NCBI GenBank assembly: GCA_030744435.1
Contig: JASLQO010000009.1
Location: 62,001-126,000, forward strand
Reading direction: 5' to 3'
Length of the DNA: 64,000 bases
DNA from: JASLQO01 sp002327525
GTDB taxonomy: Bacteria; Pseudomonadota; Gammaproteobacteria; Pseudomonadales; Azotimanducaceae
Part shown: one piece after another, positions 25,080-33,102 of the stretch
Position numbering within the stretch: the stretch's first letter is position 1
Layout: each line of letters begins with the position of its first letter
Notes under the pieces: generated by a model
What the model saw: the letters and a program-made list of their open reading frames with translations, nothing else
The model's database searches: none
What the model was told of the DNA's origin: nothing
Translations under genes and position numbers: made by a program

Positions 25080-26273
25080 CTAGTCGGGCAACGCCAGTAC
25101 CCGCTTGGCGATTACGTTGAGCTGCACTTCACTCGTACCGCCCTCGATGGAATTGGCCTTCGAACGCAGCCAGCTGCGGGTAGTGAACAACTCCTTGTCC
25201 TCGAAGATCTTACCTTCCCAGCCGAGGGCCCGGTTACCCATGATCTCCAGCATCAACTCGTACTTGCGCTTATTCTGTTCAGTGCCGTAGTACTTGAACA
25301 TCGAGGCGAGGTGACCGTTGCTGTTGCCGGCCTTGGCTTCCTCACCGGCCCTGGCCAGGGTGAGCTGGAAGGCCCGGTCGTTGACGGTATGGTCGGTGAT
25401 TATGCCGCGTAGCGTGCTGTCTGCGACCTGACCGTCCTGTTCACCGGCATACTGCTTGGTGATATCCTGTATCTTCCGGCCGCTGCCGCCGAAGGCCGAG
25501 TTGCCGCCGATGCCCGCCACCATGTTGCGTTCGTGCTGCAACAGGCGCTTGGCGATGGTCCAGCCCTTGTTCAGCTCGCCCACGAGCTGATGCTTCGGCA
25601 CTTTCACACTGTCGAAGAAAGTCTGGCAGAACGGTGAGGCGCCGCTGATTAGTTCGATGGGCGAAGTGGTGACCCCGTCGGAGGCCATGTCGAAGAGCAG
25701 GAAGCTGATGCCTTCGTGTTTCGGTGCATCAGTGTCGGTACGCACCAGGCAGAAGATCCAGTCGGCCTCGTCGGCGTAGGAGGTCCAGATCTTGGATCCA
25801 CTCACTTCGTAGTGGTCTCCTCGGTCTTCCGCTTTTGTCTGCAATCCCGCGAGATCCGATCCGTACCCCGGCTCTGAATAACCCTGGCACCAACGTACCT
25901 CTCCCCGGGCGATTTTCGGCAGGTGTTCGAGCTTCTGCTCCTCACTCGCGAATTCCATCAGCGCCGGTCCGAGCATCCAGATGCCGAAACTGTTCAGCGG
26001 CGTGCGAGCCTTGATACTGCCCATCTCCTGTTGGAGAATCCTCTCCTCGTCCGCAGACAGGCCGGCACCGCCATACACTTTCGGCCAGCCCGGCACGGTG
26101 TAACCTCTCTCCGCCATGCGTTCCAGCCACACGCGCGAGTCCGGGTTGGTGAACTGCTCCTGTCGTCCGCCCCACACCACCTCGTTTTCCGGCGTGGGTG
26201 TACGCATGGACTCGGGGCAGTTGGCATCGAGCCATACTCGAACCTCCTTGCGAAAGGTCTCTAGATCGGCCAC
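25080..26273 (-). CDS. Acyl-CoA dehydrogenase family protein
   Basis: A 397-residue acyl-CoA dehydrogenase with a GTG start. GAGLSADEERILQQEMGSIKART lies in the N-terminal helical domain. RWCQGYSEPGYGSDLAGLQTKAEDRGDHYEVSGSKIWTSYADEADWIFCLVRTD (about residues 130-185) is the FAD/substrate beta domain, and SIEGGTSEVQLNVIAKRVLALPD closes the protein. The WCQGYSEPGSGSDLA-type loop marks the FadE17/FadE26-like subgroup common in steroid and branched acyl-CoA catabolism of actinobacteria and some proteobacteria (from general knowledge). It is followed 41 bases downstream by LemA, with which it may share a transcript without a clear link. Confidence 0.9.
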   Translation of the reverse strand: MADLETFRKEVRVWLDANCPESMRTPTPENEVVWGGRQEQFTNPDSRVWLERMAERGYTVPGWPKVYGGAGLSADEERILQQEMGSIKARTPLNSFGIWMLGPALMEFASEEQKLEHLPKIARGEVRWCQGYSEPGYGSDLAGLQTKAEDRGDHYEVSGSKIWTSYADEADWIFCLVRTDTDAPKHEGISFLLFDMASDGVTTSPIELISGASPFCQTFFDSVKVPKHQLVGELNKGWTIAKRLLQHERNMVAGIGGNSAFGGSGRKIQDITKQYAGEQDGQVADSTLRGIITDHTVNDRAFQLTLARAGEEAKAGNSNGHLASMFKYYGTEQNKRKYELMLEIMGNRALGWEGKIFEDKELFTTRSWLRSKANSIEGGTSEVQLNVIAKRVLALPD

Positions 26274-26402
26274 GGATTCGCCCGGTTGTGATGCATACGG
26301 TCATTTTAGCAGCGCGATCGTGGCTCGCGGGCACTTTTTAGGCCAGGAACCGGTTGGGCGTTATAGTTGCTGATGGGCTGCAGTGCGAGTGAGGAGACGG
26401 TT

Positions 26403-26891
26403 TTGGGGGAATTCAGTGGTCGTGACTTTCGCAACGTCATGGGACACTTTCCGACGGGAGTCGTGGTCGCCACCGGCGTCCTTGACAGGATACCAGCGGG
26501 ATTTGTGGCACAATCTTTCGTCTCCCTGTCACTCGAACCTCCACTGGTGGCGCTGTGTCCCGGCCGCACCGGTACCAGTTGGCCCAGAATTCGTGACTCC
26601 GGTCACTTCTGTATCAACGTGCTCGCCGACGATCAGCGCGATGTATGTGAGGTTTTTGCGCAATCCGGCATCGATAAGTTCAGTGAACTGAATTGGCGAG
26701 TCGGCGAAACCGGCTCACCGGTGCTCGAAGGAGTGCTGGCGCACATCGATTGCACGCTCGAGGTCGAACATGATGCCGGCGATCACACCATCGCCGTCGG
26801 GCGTGTCTGTCACTTAGAAGTGTTGGATACGCAAAAGAGTCCGTTGCTGTTCTTCAAAGGTGTCTACGGAGCATTCGCTACCGGAGTCTGA
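26403..26891 (+). CDS. Flavin reductase family protein (FMN-binding split barrel)
   Basis: About 162 residues. FRNVMGHFPTGVVVATGVLDRIPAGFVAQSFVSLSLEPPLVALCPGRT is the classic N-terminal signature of two-component monooxygenase flavin reductases. DSGHFCINVLADDQRDVCEVFA and a C-terminal HTIAVGRVCHLEVLD with PLLFFKGVYGAF complete the split barrel. Such enzymes supply reduced flavin to a partner oxygenase. I chose a TTG at 26403 because GAGGAG precedes it by six bases. An ATG at 26373 in the same frame would add ten residues but has no ribosome site. The downstream gene is convergent and encodes a luciferase-like oxidoreductase, a possible functional partner. Confidence 0.85.
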   Translation: MGEFSGRDFRNVMGHFPTGVVVATGVLDRIPAGFVAQSFVSLSLEPPLVALCPGRTGTSWPRIRDSGHFCINVLADDQRDVCEVFAQSGIDKFSELNWRVGETGSPVLEGVLAHIDCTLEVEHDAGDHTIAVGRVCHLEVLDTQKSPLLFFKGVYGAFATGV

Positions 26892-26914
26892 TCTTTCGGG
26901 AGCGCGTGCTACCG

Positions 26915-27802
26915 TCAGGGCACCAACGCCTCCAGTGCCTCCCAGTGCAGATCGCCGAACTGGCCGTTGGGATTGACCGGCTGTATGCAGACATGGTCAG
27001 CGCCAGCGTCGAAGTGAGCCTGCAGGCGTGCATTGATGGTATCCACGCCACCCCAGGCGAAGGTTGCGTCGATGAATGCGTCCGACCCGCCGTTCTCAAG
27101 ATCTGACGCTGTGAAGCCCATCCGCAGCCAGTTGTTGCGATAATTCGGCAGCCCCAGATAGATTTGCGCCACACCGCGCGCGGCGGCGCGTGCGGTGTCT
27201 GCATCCGTCTCCAGTACGACTTTTTGTTCCACGCACAACCACTTGTCGGGGCCGAGTTTCTTCCGCGCCATGGCGGTGTGTTCGGGGGAGACGAAATAGG
27301 GGTGGGCACCGGTGCATTTCTCCCTGGCCAGCTCCAGCATTTTTGGCCCGAGTGCCGCGATGACCGTGGGAGGATCCTCACTGGGTGGGATGCCCTGATA
27401 GGGTGCTTGTTCCATCTTGTCGAGATAGTCGGACATCGTGGCCACGGGTGGCCCGTACCGGAGCCCCCGGACCCCTTCGACAAGTGGTTTGTGTGATACG
27501 CCGATCCCTAGTAGGAAACGGTTGTCGGACTGCTCTGCCAGCGCTTTTTGTGAGCACACGGTCACTCCGGGCTCGCGGTGGTAGATGTTGGCGATGCCGG
27601 TGGCGATCTTGAGATTCCGGGTGTTGGCGAGCAGCCAGGATGCGAGCACCATTGGGTTGCGCCCCACGGTTTCCGGAATCCAGAGCGTGTCGTAGCCGAG
27701 TGCTTCGATGCGTTTGGTGTGATCTGCCGCCAGCGCAGCTGGATACTGGTCGAAGAAGTACCAGACGCCGAGTTTGCCGATTTGCATGGTACTAGTTGCC
27801 AT
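26915..27802 (-). CDS. LLM-class (luciferase-like) flavin/F420-dependent oxidoreductase
   Basis: A 295-residue TIM-barrel protein. IGKLGVWYFFDQYPAALAADHTKRIEALGYDTLWIPE opens the fold, NLKIATGIANIYHREPGVTV and NRFLLGIGVSHKPLVEGVRG follow near residues 65-110, and TVIAALGPKMLELAREKCTGAHPYFVSPEH is the phosphate-binding side. This spacing is that of the bacterial luciferase-like family, many of which are F420-dependent. Cofactor choice cannot be decided by eye. The start overlaps the 3' end of the upstream crotonase gene by 11 bases, so the two form an operon; an internal ATG at 27787 would avoid the overlap. Confidence 0.88.
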   Translation of the reverse strand: MATSTMQIGKLGVWYFFDQYPAALAADHTKRIEALGYDTLWIPETVGRNPMVLASWLLANTRNLKIATGIANIYHREPGVTVCSQKALAEQSDNRFLLGIGVSHKPLVEGVRGLRYGPPVATMSDYLDKMEQAPYQGIPPSEDPPTVIAALGPKMLELAREKCTGAHPYFVSPEHTAMARKKLGPDKWLCVEQKVVLETDADTARAAARGVAQIYLGLPNYRNNWLRMGFTASDLENGGSDAFIDATFAWGGVDTINARLQAHFDAGADHVCIQPVNPNGQFGDLHWEALEALVP

Positions 27803-28592
27803 TAAAATTGCCGGGACGCCGTTGCGCTACCGCCCGAATGCCTTCCTCAGCATCCGCCGTGCCGCGCAGCCACTGCTGTTCTGCAAGCTCCAGTTCGGTG
27901 GCTTCGGCGACGGCCGCCGCCATTCCTTGGCGCATCGTGGCGCGCACCGACATCACGGCGAGCGGCGCGTTTTCGGCAATCTCTTTGGCAAGTCCCTGCG
28001 CCTCGTCGCGTAGATTGTCCTGGTCGGTGACCATGTCGACCAGGCCGATGGCAAGTGCCTGCTCGGCGTTGAGTCTCCGCCCGCTGTAGAGCATTAGCGT
28101 GGCCTGCTGCTGCCCAACCAGACGCGGCAACGTGTACGACAGGCCGAATCCCTGATGAATGCCGAGTTTCACGAAGTTGGCGCCAAAGCGCGCTTCGTGG
28201 GCGGCGACACGAAAGTCGGGTACGAGCGAGAGACCTAGGCCTCCGCCGATTGCCGCACCCTGAATGGCACCGACAATGGGTTTTTTGTTCCCGAACAAGC
28301 GAGCAGCCTCGCGGTAGAGAATACCGGTGGTGTTGCGGAACCCTTCCTCGGTAAAATCACGGCTTGCCGAGCTGTCTTTCGACCCGCCGCCGAAATTCGC
28401 ACCCGCGCAGAACGACTTGCCTTGCGATGCAAGGACGATGACCCTGCAATCTGGGTTTTCGTCGAGCTCGTCGAAAGCGTTGGCAATCTGTCCGATCAGG
28501 CTGTGATCAAAGAAATTGTGAGGTGGCCTCTGCATTTCCACGGTGGCGACGTAGTCGGCGAGTACCACCTCGATGTCCTCATACTCGGTCAT
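27792..28592 (-). CDS. Enoyl-CoA hydratase/isomerase family protein
   Basis: A 266-residue crotonase. VATVEMQRPPHNFFDHSLI opens the fold. CRVIVLASQGKSFCAGANFGGG (about residue 53) is the first oxyanion-hole strand, and VGAIQGAAIGGGLGLSLVPDFRVAAHEARFG (about 105-135) is the second. KLGIHQGFGLSYTLPRLVGQQQA is the region that usually bears catalytic glutamates; here the second position reads H-Q rather than E, so true hydratase chemistry is uncertain. The ATG follows GGGAAGG. It leads an operon with the luciferase-like gene. Confidence 0.88.
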   Translation of the reverse strand: MTEYEDIEVVLADYVATVEMQRPPHNFFDHSLIGQIANAFDELDENPDCRVIVLASQGKSFCAGANFGGGSKDSSASRDFTEEGFRNTTGILYREAARLFGNKKPIVGAIQGAAIGGGLGLSLVPDFRVAAHEARFGANFVKLGIHQGFGLSYTLPRLVGQQQATLMLYSGRRLNAEQALAIGLVDMVTDQDNLRDEAQGLAKEIAENAPLAVMSVRATMRQGMAAAVAEATELELAEQQWLRGTADAEEGIRAVAQRRPGNFNGN

Positions 28593-28671
28593 GTTTCCTT
28601 CCCTTTGGGCAGACGATGCATGTTATCAATCACGATCCGACCATGATACGGGTCTATGAAGAGTCAATGTC

Positions 28672-30075
28672 TTGAGCGCTGAACCAGTTCAACGAGAGAT
28701 GAAAGAGCCAGGAGATCCCCGTGAGGGAGATGGGCTTGAGCGCCCGGGTATCTGGCAGCTGGCGTTCCCATCCATCCTCGGCAATCTGTCGTTTACCGTC
28801 GTGGGCATGGTGCAGACCAAGTTCGTGGGTGAGCTGGGTGCGCAGGCCCTGGCGGCGGTCGGTGCTGGCCAGCGTGTGTTTTTTGCCATGCAGGCCGTGC
28901 TGATAGCGGTCAGCGCGGGCACCACCGCGCTGGTGGCAAGGGCATGGGGCGCGGGTGATCGGGTAGAGGCGAGCCGGGTGACCATGGCATCACTGGTGCT
29001 GGCCTCGGCGTTTTCTGTCGGAGTAATGGTGGTGGGTGTGCTGTTTGCACCTTCGGTTGCTTCGCTGTTCGGGCTCGACCCGCACACACTGGAGCTGGCG
29101 GCCGCGAACATCAGATGGCTCAGCCTTTTCAACGTTGCGTTTGCCGTCAACTTTATCCTGGGAGCCGCCTTGCGCGCTTCGGGCGACGCGTGGACACCGT
29201 TATGGATCAGCGGCGTGGTGAACCTGCTCAACATTCCCCTCCTGTATGGTCTGGTGTTCGGTAACTTCGGATTTCCGCGTATGGGCGTGGCCGGGGCTGC
29301 CATTGCAGCGGGACTGGCCTTCTCCGTCGGGGGACTGATCCTCGTTGGGCTGTGGATGAAACAGAAGTTTCGCGTGAAGCACGTGCGTGGTGGGTGGTGG
29401 CGCAAGGAGCGTCTGGGGCGGTTGCTCGATATCGGCTATCCGGCGGCGGTGGAGCAGATGGTCTTTCAGGTGGGCTTTTTTGCCTTTCTGATGCTGATTG
29501 GAAATTTCTACGGCACTGAGGCGTTTGCCGCATACAACATCGGCGTGAACATGCTGATGGTGTGCATGACGGTGGGATTCGGTTTTTCCATCGCGGGATC
29601 CACGCTGGTCGGCCAGCATCTCGGCGCGGGGGATCACGTGGGCGCCGAACGCAGTGGTTGGCGATCACTGGGTTTTGCCGTGTTGTCAATGGGTGTGCTA
29701 GGGCTACTGGTGATCACCTTCGCGCGCGAGCTGGCGACGTTCTTTCTTGGCGATGAGCCTCTCACCATCGAATACACGGTGCAGTTCACCTGGCTGCTGG
29801 GAGCGATGACGCCCTTGCTTGCCGTGGAATTCGCCATCGGTGGGTCGTTGCGTGGTGCCGGAGACACACGCTTTCCGCTCATGGCCACGTTCTTTGGCCT
29901 TATCGGCATGCGTGTTGGTCTGGCGGCGCTTTTCACCTACATGCAACTGCCGGTATTCTGGGTGTACGCAGCCCTCGTCGGAGACTATCTCCTCAAGGGC
30001 TGCATGCTTATGTGGCGCTTCTGGCGGGGGCACTGGAAGACGGTGGTGAAGACGGAAGAGGTCGTACCCAGCTGA
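28672..30075 (+). CDS. MATE family efflux transporter
   Basis: About 467 residues with twelve hydrophobic segments in two similar halves. GIWQLAFPSILGNLSFTVVGMVQTKFVGELGAQALAAVGAGQRVFF opens the first half. FQVGFFAFLMLIGNFYGTEAFAAYNIGVNM and FGFSIAGSTLVGQHLGAGDHVGAERSGW open the second. MATE proteins export cationic drugs or metabolites with Na+ or H+. The longest start is a TTG at 28672; an ATG at 28699 in frame also has a weak ribosome site, so the first nine residues are uncertain. It is followed 18 bases later by an Fpg-type glycosylase gene on the same strand. Confidence 0.92.
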   Translation: MSAEPVQREMKEPGDPREGDGLERPGIWQLAFPSILGNLSFTVVGMVQTKFVGELGAQALAAVGAGQRVFFAMQAVLIAVSAGTTALVARAWGAGDRVEASRVTMASLVLASAFSVGVMVVGVLFAPSVASLFGLDPHTLELAAANIRWLSLFNVAFAVNFILGAALRASGDAWTPLWISGVVNLLNIPLLYGLVFGNFGFPRMGVAGAAIAAGLAFSVGGLILVGLWMKQKFRVKHVRGGWWRKERLGRLLDIGYPAAVEQMVFQVGFFAFLMLIGNFYGTEAFAAYNIGVNMLMVCMTVGFGFSIAGSTLVGQHLGAGDHVGAERSGWRSLGFAVLSMGVLGLLVITFARELATFFLGDEPLTIEYTVQFTWLLGAMTPLLAVEFAIGGSLRGAGDTRFPLMATFFGLIGMRVGLAALFTYMQLPVFWVYAALVGDYLLKGCMLMWRFWRGHWKTVVKTEEVVPS

Positions 30076-30093
30076 ATCGAATCGGGGTGGATC

Positions 30094-30990
30094 ATGCCGG
30101 AGTTGCCAGATCTGACCGTGTATCTGGAACACCTCGATCGACGTGTGACGGGTCGCACCCTCAGGGCTATTCGGCTCGGCAGTCCGTTTGTGTTGCGCAC
30201 CGTGGAACCGGCCATCGACGAGGTGGTGAACCGCGAGGTCAAGGGCGTGCGCCGGCTTGCCAAACAGGTCGTGTTCGTGCTCGAGGACGGCTACTTCATC
30301 GTCATCCACCTCATGATCTCGGGGCGTCTGCAGTGGCACGCTTTGTCCGGATCGGGGCCGAAGGCCGTTCCGAAACGCAATGGCCTGGCGGCCTTCGAGT
30401 TCGACAGCGGGACATTGTTGTTCGCCGAGGCCAGTAAGAAAAAGCGGGCTTCCATCAGACTCATCAAAGGCGCAGAGGCTCTCAACGATCTTGATCCGGG
30501 AGGACTGGAGGTGCGGGGAGCGAGCGCCGGGGAGTTTGCCGAGCGTCTCATTCAAACCAACCACACGCTCAATCGCGCGCTGACCGACCAACGGGTGTTC
30601 GCGGGCATCGGCAATGCCTATTCGGATGAAATCCTCCTGCGCGCGCGACTATCGCCCTTCAAACAGGCGGCTGCGTTGAAGGAGGACGAGGTGCTGCGTC
30701 TGTATCAGGCATGCAAGGGGGTGCTCGATGAGTGGGTGGTGTTGCTGCGAGACAAAGCGGGAGATGCTTTTCCAACAAAAGTAACGGCATTTCACGAGGA
30801 AATGGCGGTGCACGGTAAATATCGTGAACCCTGTCCTCAGTGCGGCTCGCCGGTTCAACGCATAGTCTATGCGGAGAACGAGGCCAACTACTGTGCCAAA
30901 TGCCAGACCGGGGGACGATTGCTGGCGGATCGGTCGCTGTCTCGCCTGCTCAAGGACAATTGGCCAAAGCGGATCGAGGATCTGGAGTAA
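30094..30990 (+). CDS. Fpg/Nei-family DNA glycosylase
   Basis: A 298-residue protein. The N-terminus MPELPDLTVYLEHL keeps the catalytic proline (after Met removal) and the following glutamate. VKGVRRLAKQVVFVLEDGYFIVIHLMISGRLQW (about 50-82) is the void-filling and lysine region. IGNAYSDEILLRARLSPF (about 172) is the helix-two-turn-helix motif, and the zinc finger is CPQCGSPVQRIVYAENEANYCAKCQ (about 247-271). Such enzymes excise oxidised bases and nick at abasic sites. The DL in place of the usual EV after MPELP, and the NEANYCAKCQ finger ending, place it outside canonical MutM. It is probably co-transcribed with the MATE gene. Confidence 0.9.
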   Translation: MPELPDLTVYLEHLDRRVTGRTLRAIRLGSPFVLRTVEPAIDEVVNREVKGVRRLAKQVVFVLEDGYFIVIHLMISGRLQWHALSGSGPKAVPKRNGLAAFEFDSGTLLFAEASKKKRASIRLIKGAEALNDLDPGGLEVRGASAGEFAERLIQTNHTLNRALTDQRVFAGIGNAYSDEILLRARLSPFKQAAALKEDEVLRLYQACKGVLDEWVVLLRDKAGDAFPTKVTAFHEEMAVHGKYREPCPQCGSPVQRIVYAENEANYCAKCQTGGRLLADRSLSRLLKDNWPKRIEDLE

Positions 30991-30991
30991 G

Positions 30992-32050
30992 TCAGCGTCG
31001 GGTACGGATCTCCCGGGAAGTAATGTCCAATCGAAAGTCGGCTTCCGGCACTTCGGTGCAGAGTTCGAGCAGCTTCTGCGGCAACTGAAGTGAGTGCAGC
31101 GGTTCGAATACACCCTCGCGGGCACGGCCGAACACGAGAAAGGCGGTACCGAGATCGATCATCTCGTCTATTGCGCGATCGCGTGCGGGGGCCGAGTCGT
31201 AGTATCGCGCATCTGTGATGCGTATCAGCGTATCGCTCCCGACGATGAAGGCGGCATCGGGAAACTGGCGGGCCTTGTCGAGAAAGGTCGGTAAACGAGT
31301 CAACCACACCGGCCGGTCGAATTGCTTCACACGTTCGCGAATTGCGTGGTAGTCGAGCATCGGTTTGTCGGGGTTCTCGATGGATATCTCGAATGCCCCT
31401 TCCTGCCTCGAGCGCCGTTCGCCGATCAGCATCATCTGCCGGTGTCCCTCGTGCAGGGGATTGAAAGAGCCGGGGAAGATGAGCGCGGCGGGATGGGCGC
31501 GGCTCGCGACGGCTCGGGTCACACCCCGCACCAGCTCCCGCCAATCGGGTTCTGCCGGGGCGCGAGTGACTTCCGATACGGATACTGGCGCGAGGTCGAG
31601 TGCATGTTGGAGAAAGTCCACACAAAACGCGGTCAGTGTGCGCTCCTCCTGCTCACGGCTGCCGCTGAGTGCCAGGTCAGCGCTGTAGGTATCGTGTTCG
31701 GTCTGAATGGCGAGATGTGCGCGGTGCGCACCTCGCTTGGAGCGGTTGGTGGCGAGGCTCGCGGTACAGGCAAATCCGAAGGGTTCGCGTGCACCGAGGT
31801 GTACGGAACGCTGAAAGGCGCGCATTGCCATGGAGCGCGCGGTGACGATACTGGCCGCCTGATCAGGAACACCGCCGAGTAGTTCTGCCAGGCTTTGTTC
31901 AGAGTACGGAACGCTCGCTTCGAGCACACTGCGCGAGGCACCGGCGACGGCCAGCAATTCGGAGATGAGCGTGGCACCGCCACCGGCGATGTAGAACACT
32001 CCTTGCCAGGTGCTCGTGTGCAGGCGTTCGATGGCGGGACGCAGGGGCAT
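30992..32050 (-). CDS. Fusion of CinA-like domain and NMNAT-type nucleotidyltransferase
   Basis: A 352-residue two-domain protein. Residues about 10-165 resemble the CinA C-terminal (PncC, NMN deamidase) fold: YIAGGGATLISELLAVAGASRSVLEASVPYS, ARSMAMRAFQRS and GFACTASLATNRSKRGAHRAHLAIQT. Residues about 190-352 are a nucleotidyltransferase with FPGSFNPLHEGHRQMM, FIVGSDTLIRI and a terminal DITSREIR standing for the usual ISSTEIR. PncC makes nicotinate mononucleotide from NMN and NadD-type enzymes adenylate it, so the fusion could run two adjacent steps of NAD salvage. This is inferred from domains only; the CinA part may have lost activity. It starts 3 bases after an alpha/beta hydrolase gene. 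Confidence 0.75.
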   Translation of the reverse strand: MPLRPAIERLHTSTWQGVFYIAGGGATLISELLAVAGASRSVLEASVPYSEQSLAELLGGVPDQAASIVTARSMAMRAFQRSVHLGAREPFGFACTASLATNRSKRGAHRAHLAIQTEHDTYSADLALSGSREQEERTLTAFCVDFLQHALDLAPVSVSEVTRAPAEPDWRELVRGVTRAVASRAHPAALIFPGSFNPLHEGHRQMMLIGERRSRQEGAFEISIENPDKPMLDYHAIRERVKQFDRPVWLTRLPTFLDKARQFPDAAFIVGSDTLIRITDARYYDSAPARDRAIDEMIDLGTAFLVFGRAREGVFEPLHSLQLPQKLLELCTEVPEADFRLDITSREIRTRR

Positions 32051-32053
32051 GCA

Positions 32054-32923
32054 TCAACCGGCGAGGAAATCGCGTACCAGGCCCAGGAAAGCCTTTAGCT
32101 GGTCGTGGTGCACCCAATGTCCGGCATTTTCCAGGTTCTCGACACGCACGTCCTGAAAGTGGTCCGCACGACCGTCCTGCGAGGGATCGGAGGCCCAGGA
32201 TTCCATGCCGCGGATCAGCAGTGTGGGGCAGGTGATGCGGCTGTAGAGCCGGTATTGCTCCTGAAACGGCAGGCCGATCGGCGGGAAAGTACGTACGTAG
32301 TTGTCGAACTTCCAGCTGTAGGTGCCGTCTTCGTTCTGGTTACTGCCGTGAATGGTCAGGTGTCGGGCCTGGTCTTCAGTGAGATGTGGATTCTCGGTCT
32401 GCATACGTTCGTGGGCTTCTTCGAGCGTGGTGTAGCGGCGCGGAATGCGCCCGGCGGTCTTGCGCAGATCATCGACCCAGTGGTGCAGACGTTTTTCCGT
32501 GGGCTGGTTGAGCCGCTCCTCGATCGCTTGTGGAGGAGGCCCCATGCCTTCGATGGAGACGAGCTTCGTCACCGTCTCGGGGTACAGCCCGCAGTAGCCC
32601 AGCGAGATTGATCCGCCGAGGGAGTGGCCGATGATGGTTACCGGCTGATGCCCGGTCTGGTGCAGCAGCTGTGCGATGTCGTAGATGTAGTCGATCTGGT
32701 TGTAGCTACCGCCCAGCAGCCATTGCGAGTCACCGTGACCGCGCAGATCCGGTGCGATGATGTGATAGTCGTCGCGCAGCGCCTCGGCCACCCAATCCCA
32801 GTTGCGGCAGTGATCGCGGCCCCCGTGTATCAGCAGCATGGGCGGTGCGCCCTCATTGCCCCAGTCCACATAGTGCAGCCTCAGACGCTGTGAGAAGTAG
32901 ACGTGTGAAGTGGGTCCTTCCAT
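32054..32923 (-). CDS. Alpha/beta hydrolase
   Basis: A 289-residue hydrolase. The oxyanion strand is MLLIHGGRDHCRNWDWVAEAL (about residue 29), then IIAPDLRGHGDSQW, nucleophile elbow IIGHSLGGSISLGYCGL (serine about residue 100), a lid region, CPTLLIRGMESWASDP with a candidate acid, and NLENAGHWVHHDQLKAF with the catalytic histidine. It resembles epoxide hydrolase or haloperoxidase-like and meta-cleavage hydrolases; the substrate is unknown. The ATG at 32923 was preferred over upstream in-frame starts because the preceding 50 residues are arginine-rich and not family-like. It shares a transcript with the CinA-nucleotidyltransferase fusion. Confidence 0.87.
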   Translation of the reverse strand: MEGPTSHVYFSQRLRLHYVDWGNEGAPPMLLIHGGRDHCRNWDWVAEALRDDYHIIAPDLRGHGDSQWLLGGSYNQIDYIYDIAQLLHQTGHQPVTIIGHSLGGSISLGYCGLYPETVTKLVSIEGMGPPPQAIEERLNQPTEKRLHHWVDDLRKTAGRIPRRYTTLEEAHERMQTENPHLTEDQARHLTIHGSNQNEDGTYSWKFDNYVRTFPPIGLPFQEQYRLYSRITCPTLLIRGMESWASDPSQDGRADHFQDVRVENLENAGHWVHHDQLKAFLGLVRDFLAG

Positions 32924-33102
32924 GTGTTGCTGAGTACGTACTTTCGAAAGGGGGCGCAGTATAGCGCGTCGAGGTGCGAGTCGATGTCGAAACTCAGGGT
33001 TGGAGGTCCTCCAAAACGGGGTCGAGACTTCGGTTGGGGCATTTTCATGCGCGCGCGTGTTGCTCATACGCATCCCGGGGCATCCGAGGGATTGGCGAAC
33101 CG

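Noticed and set aside
33000..33014. TTGGAGGTCCTCCAA palindrome as a terminator
   Set aside because: The arms have only a one-base centre, so no stable hairpin loop forms, and no T-tract follows.
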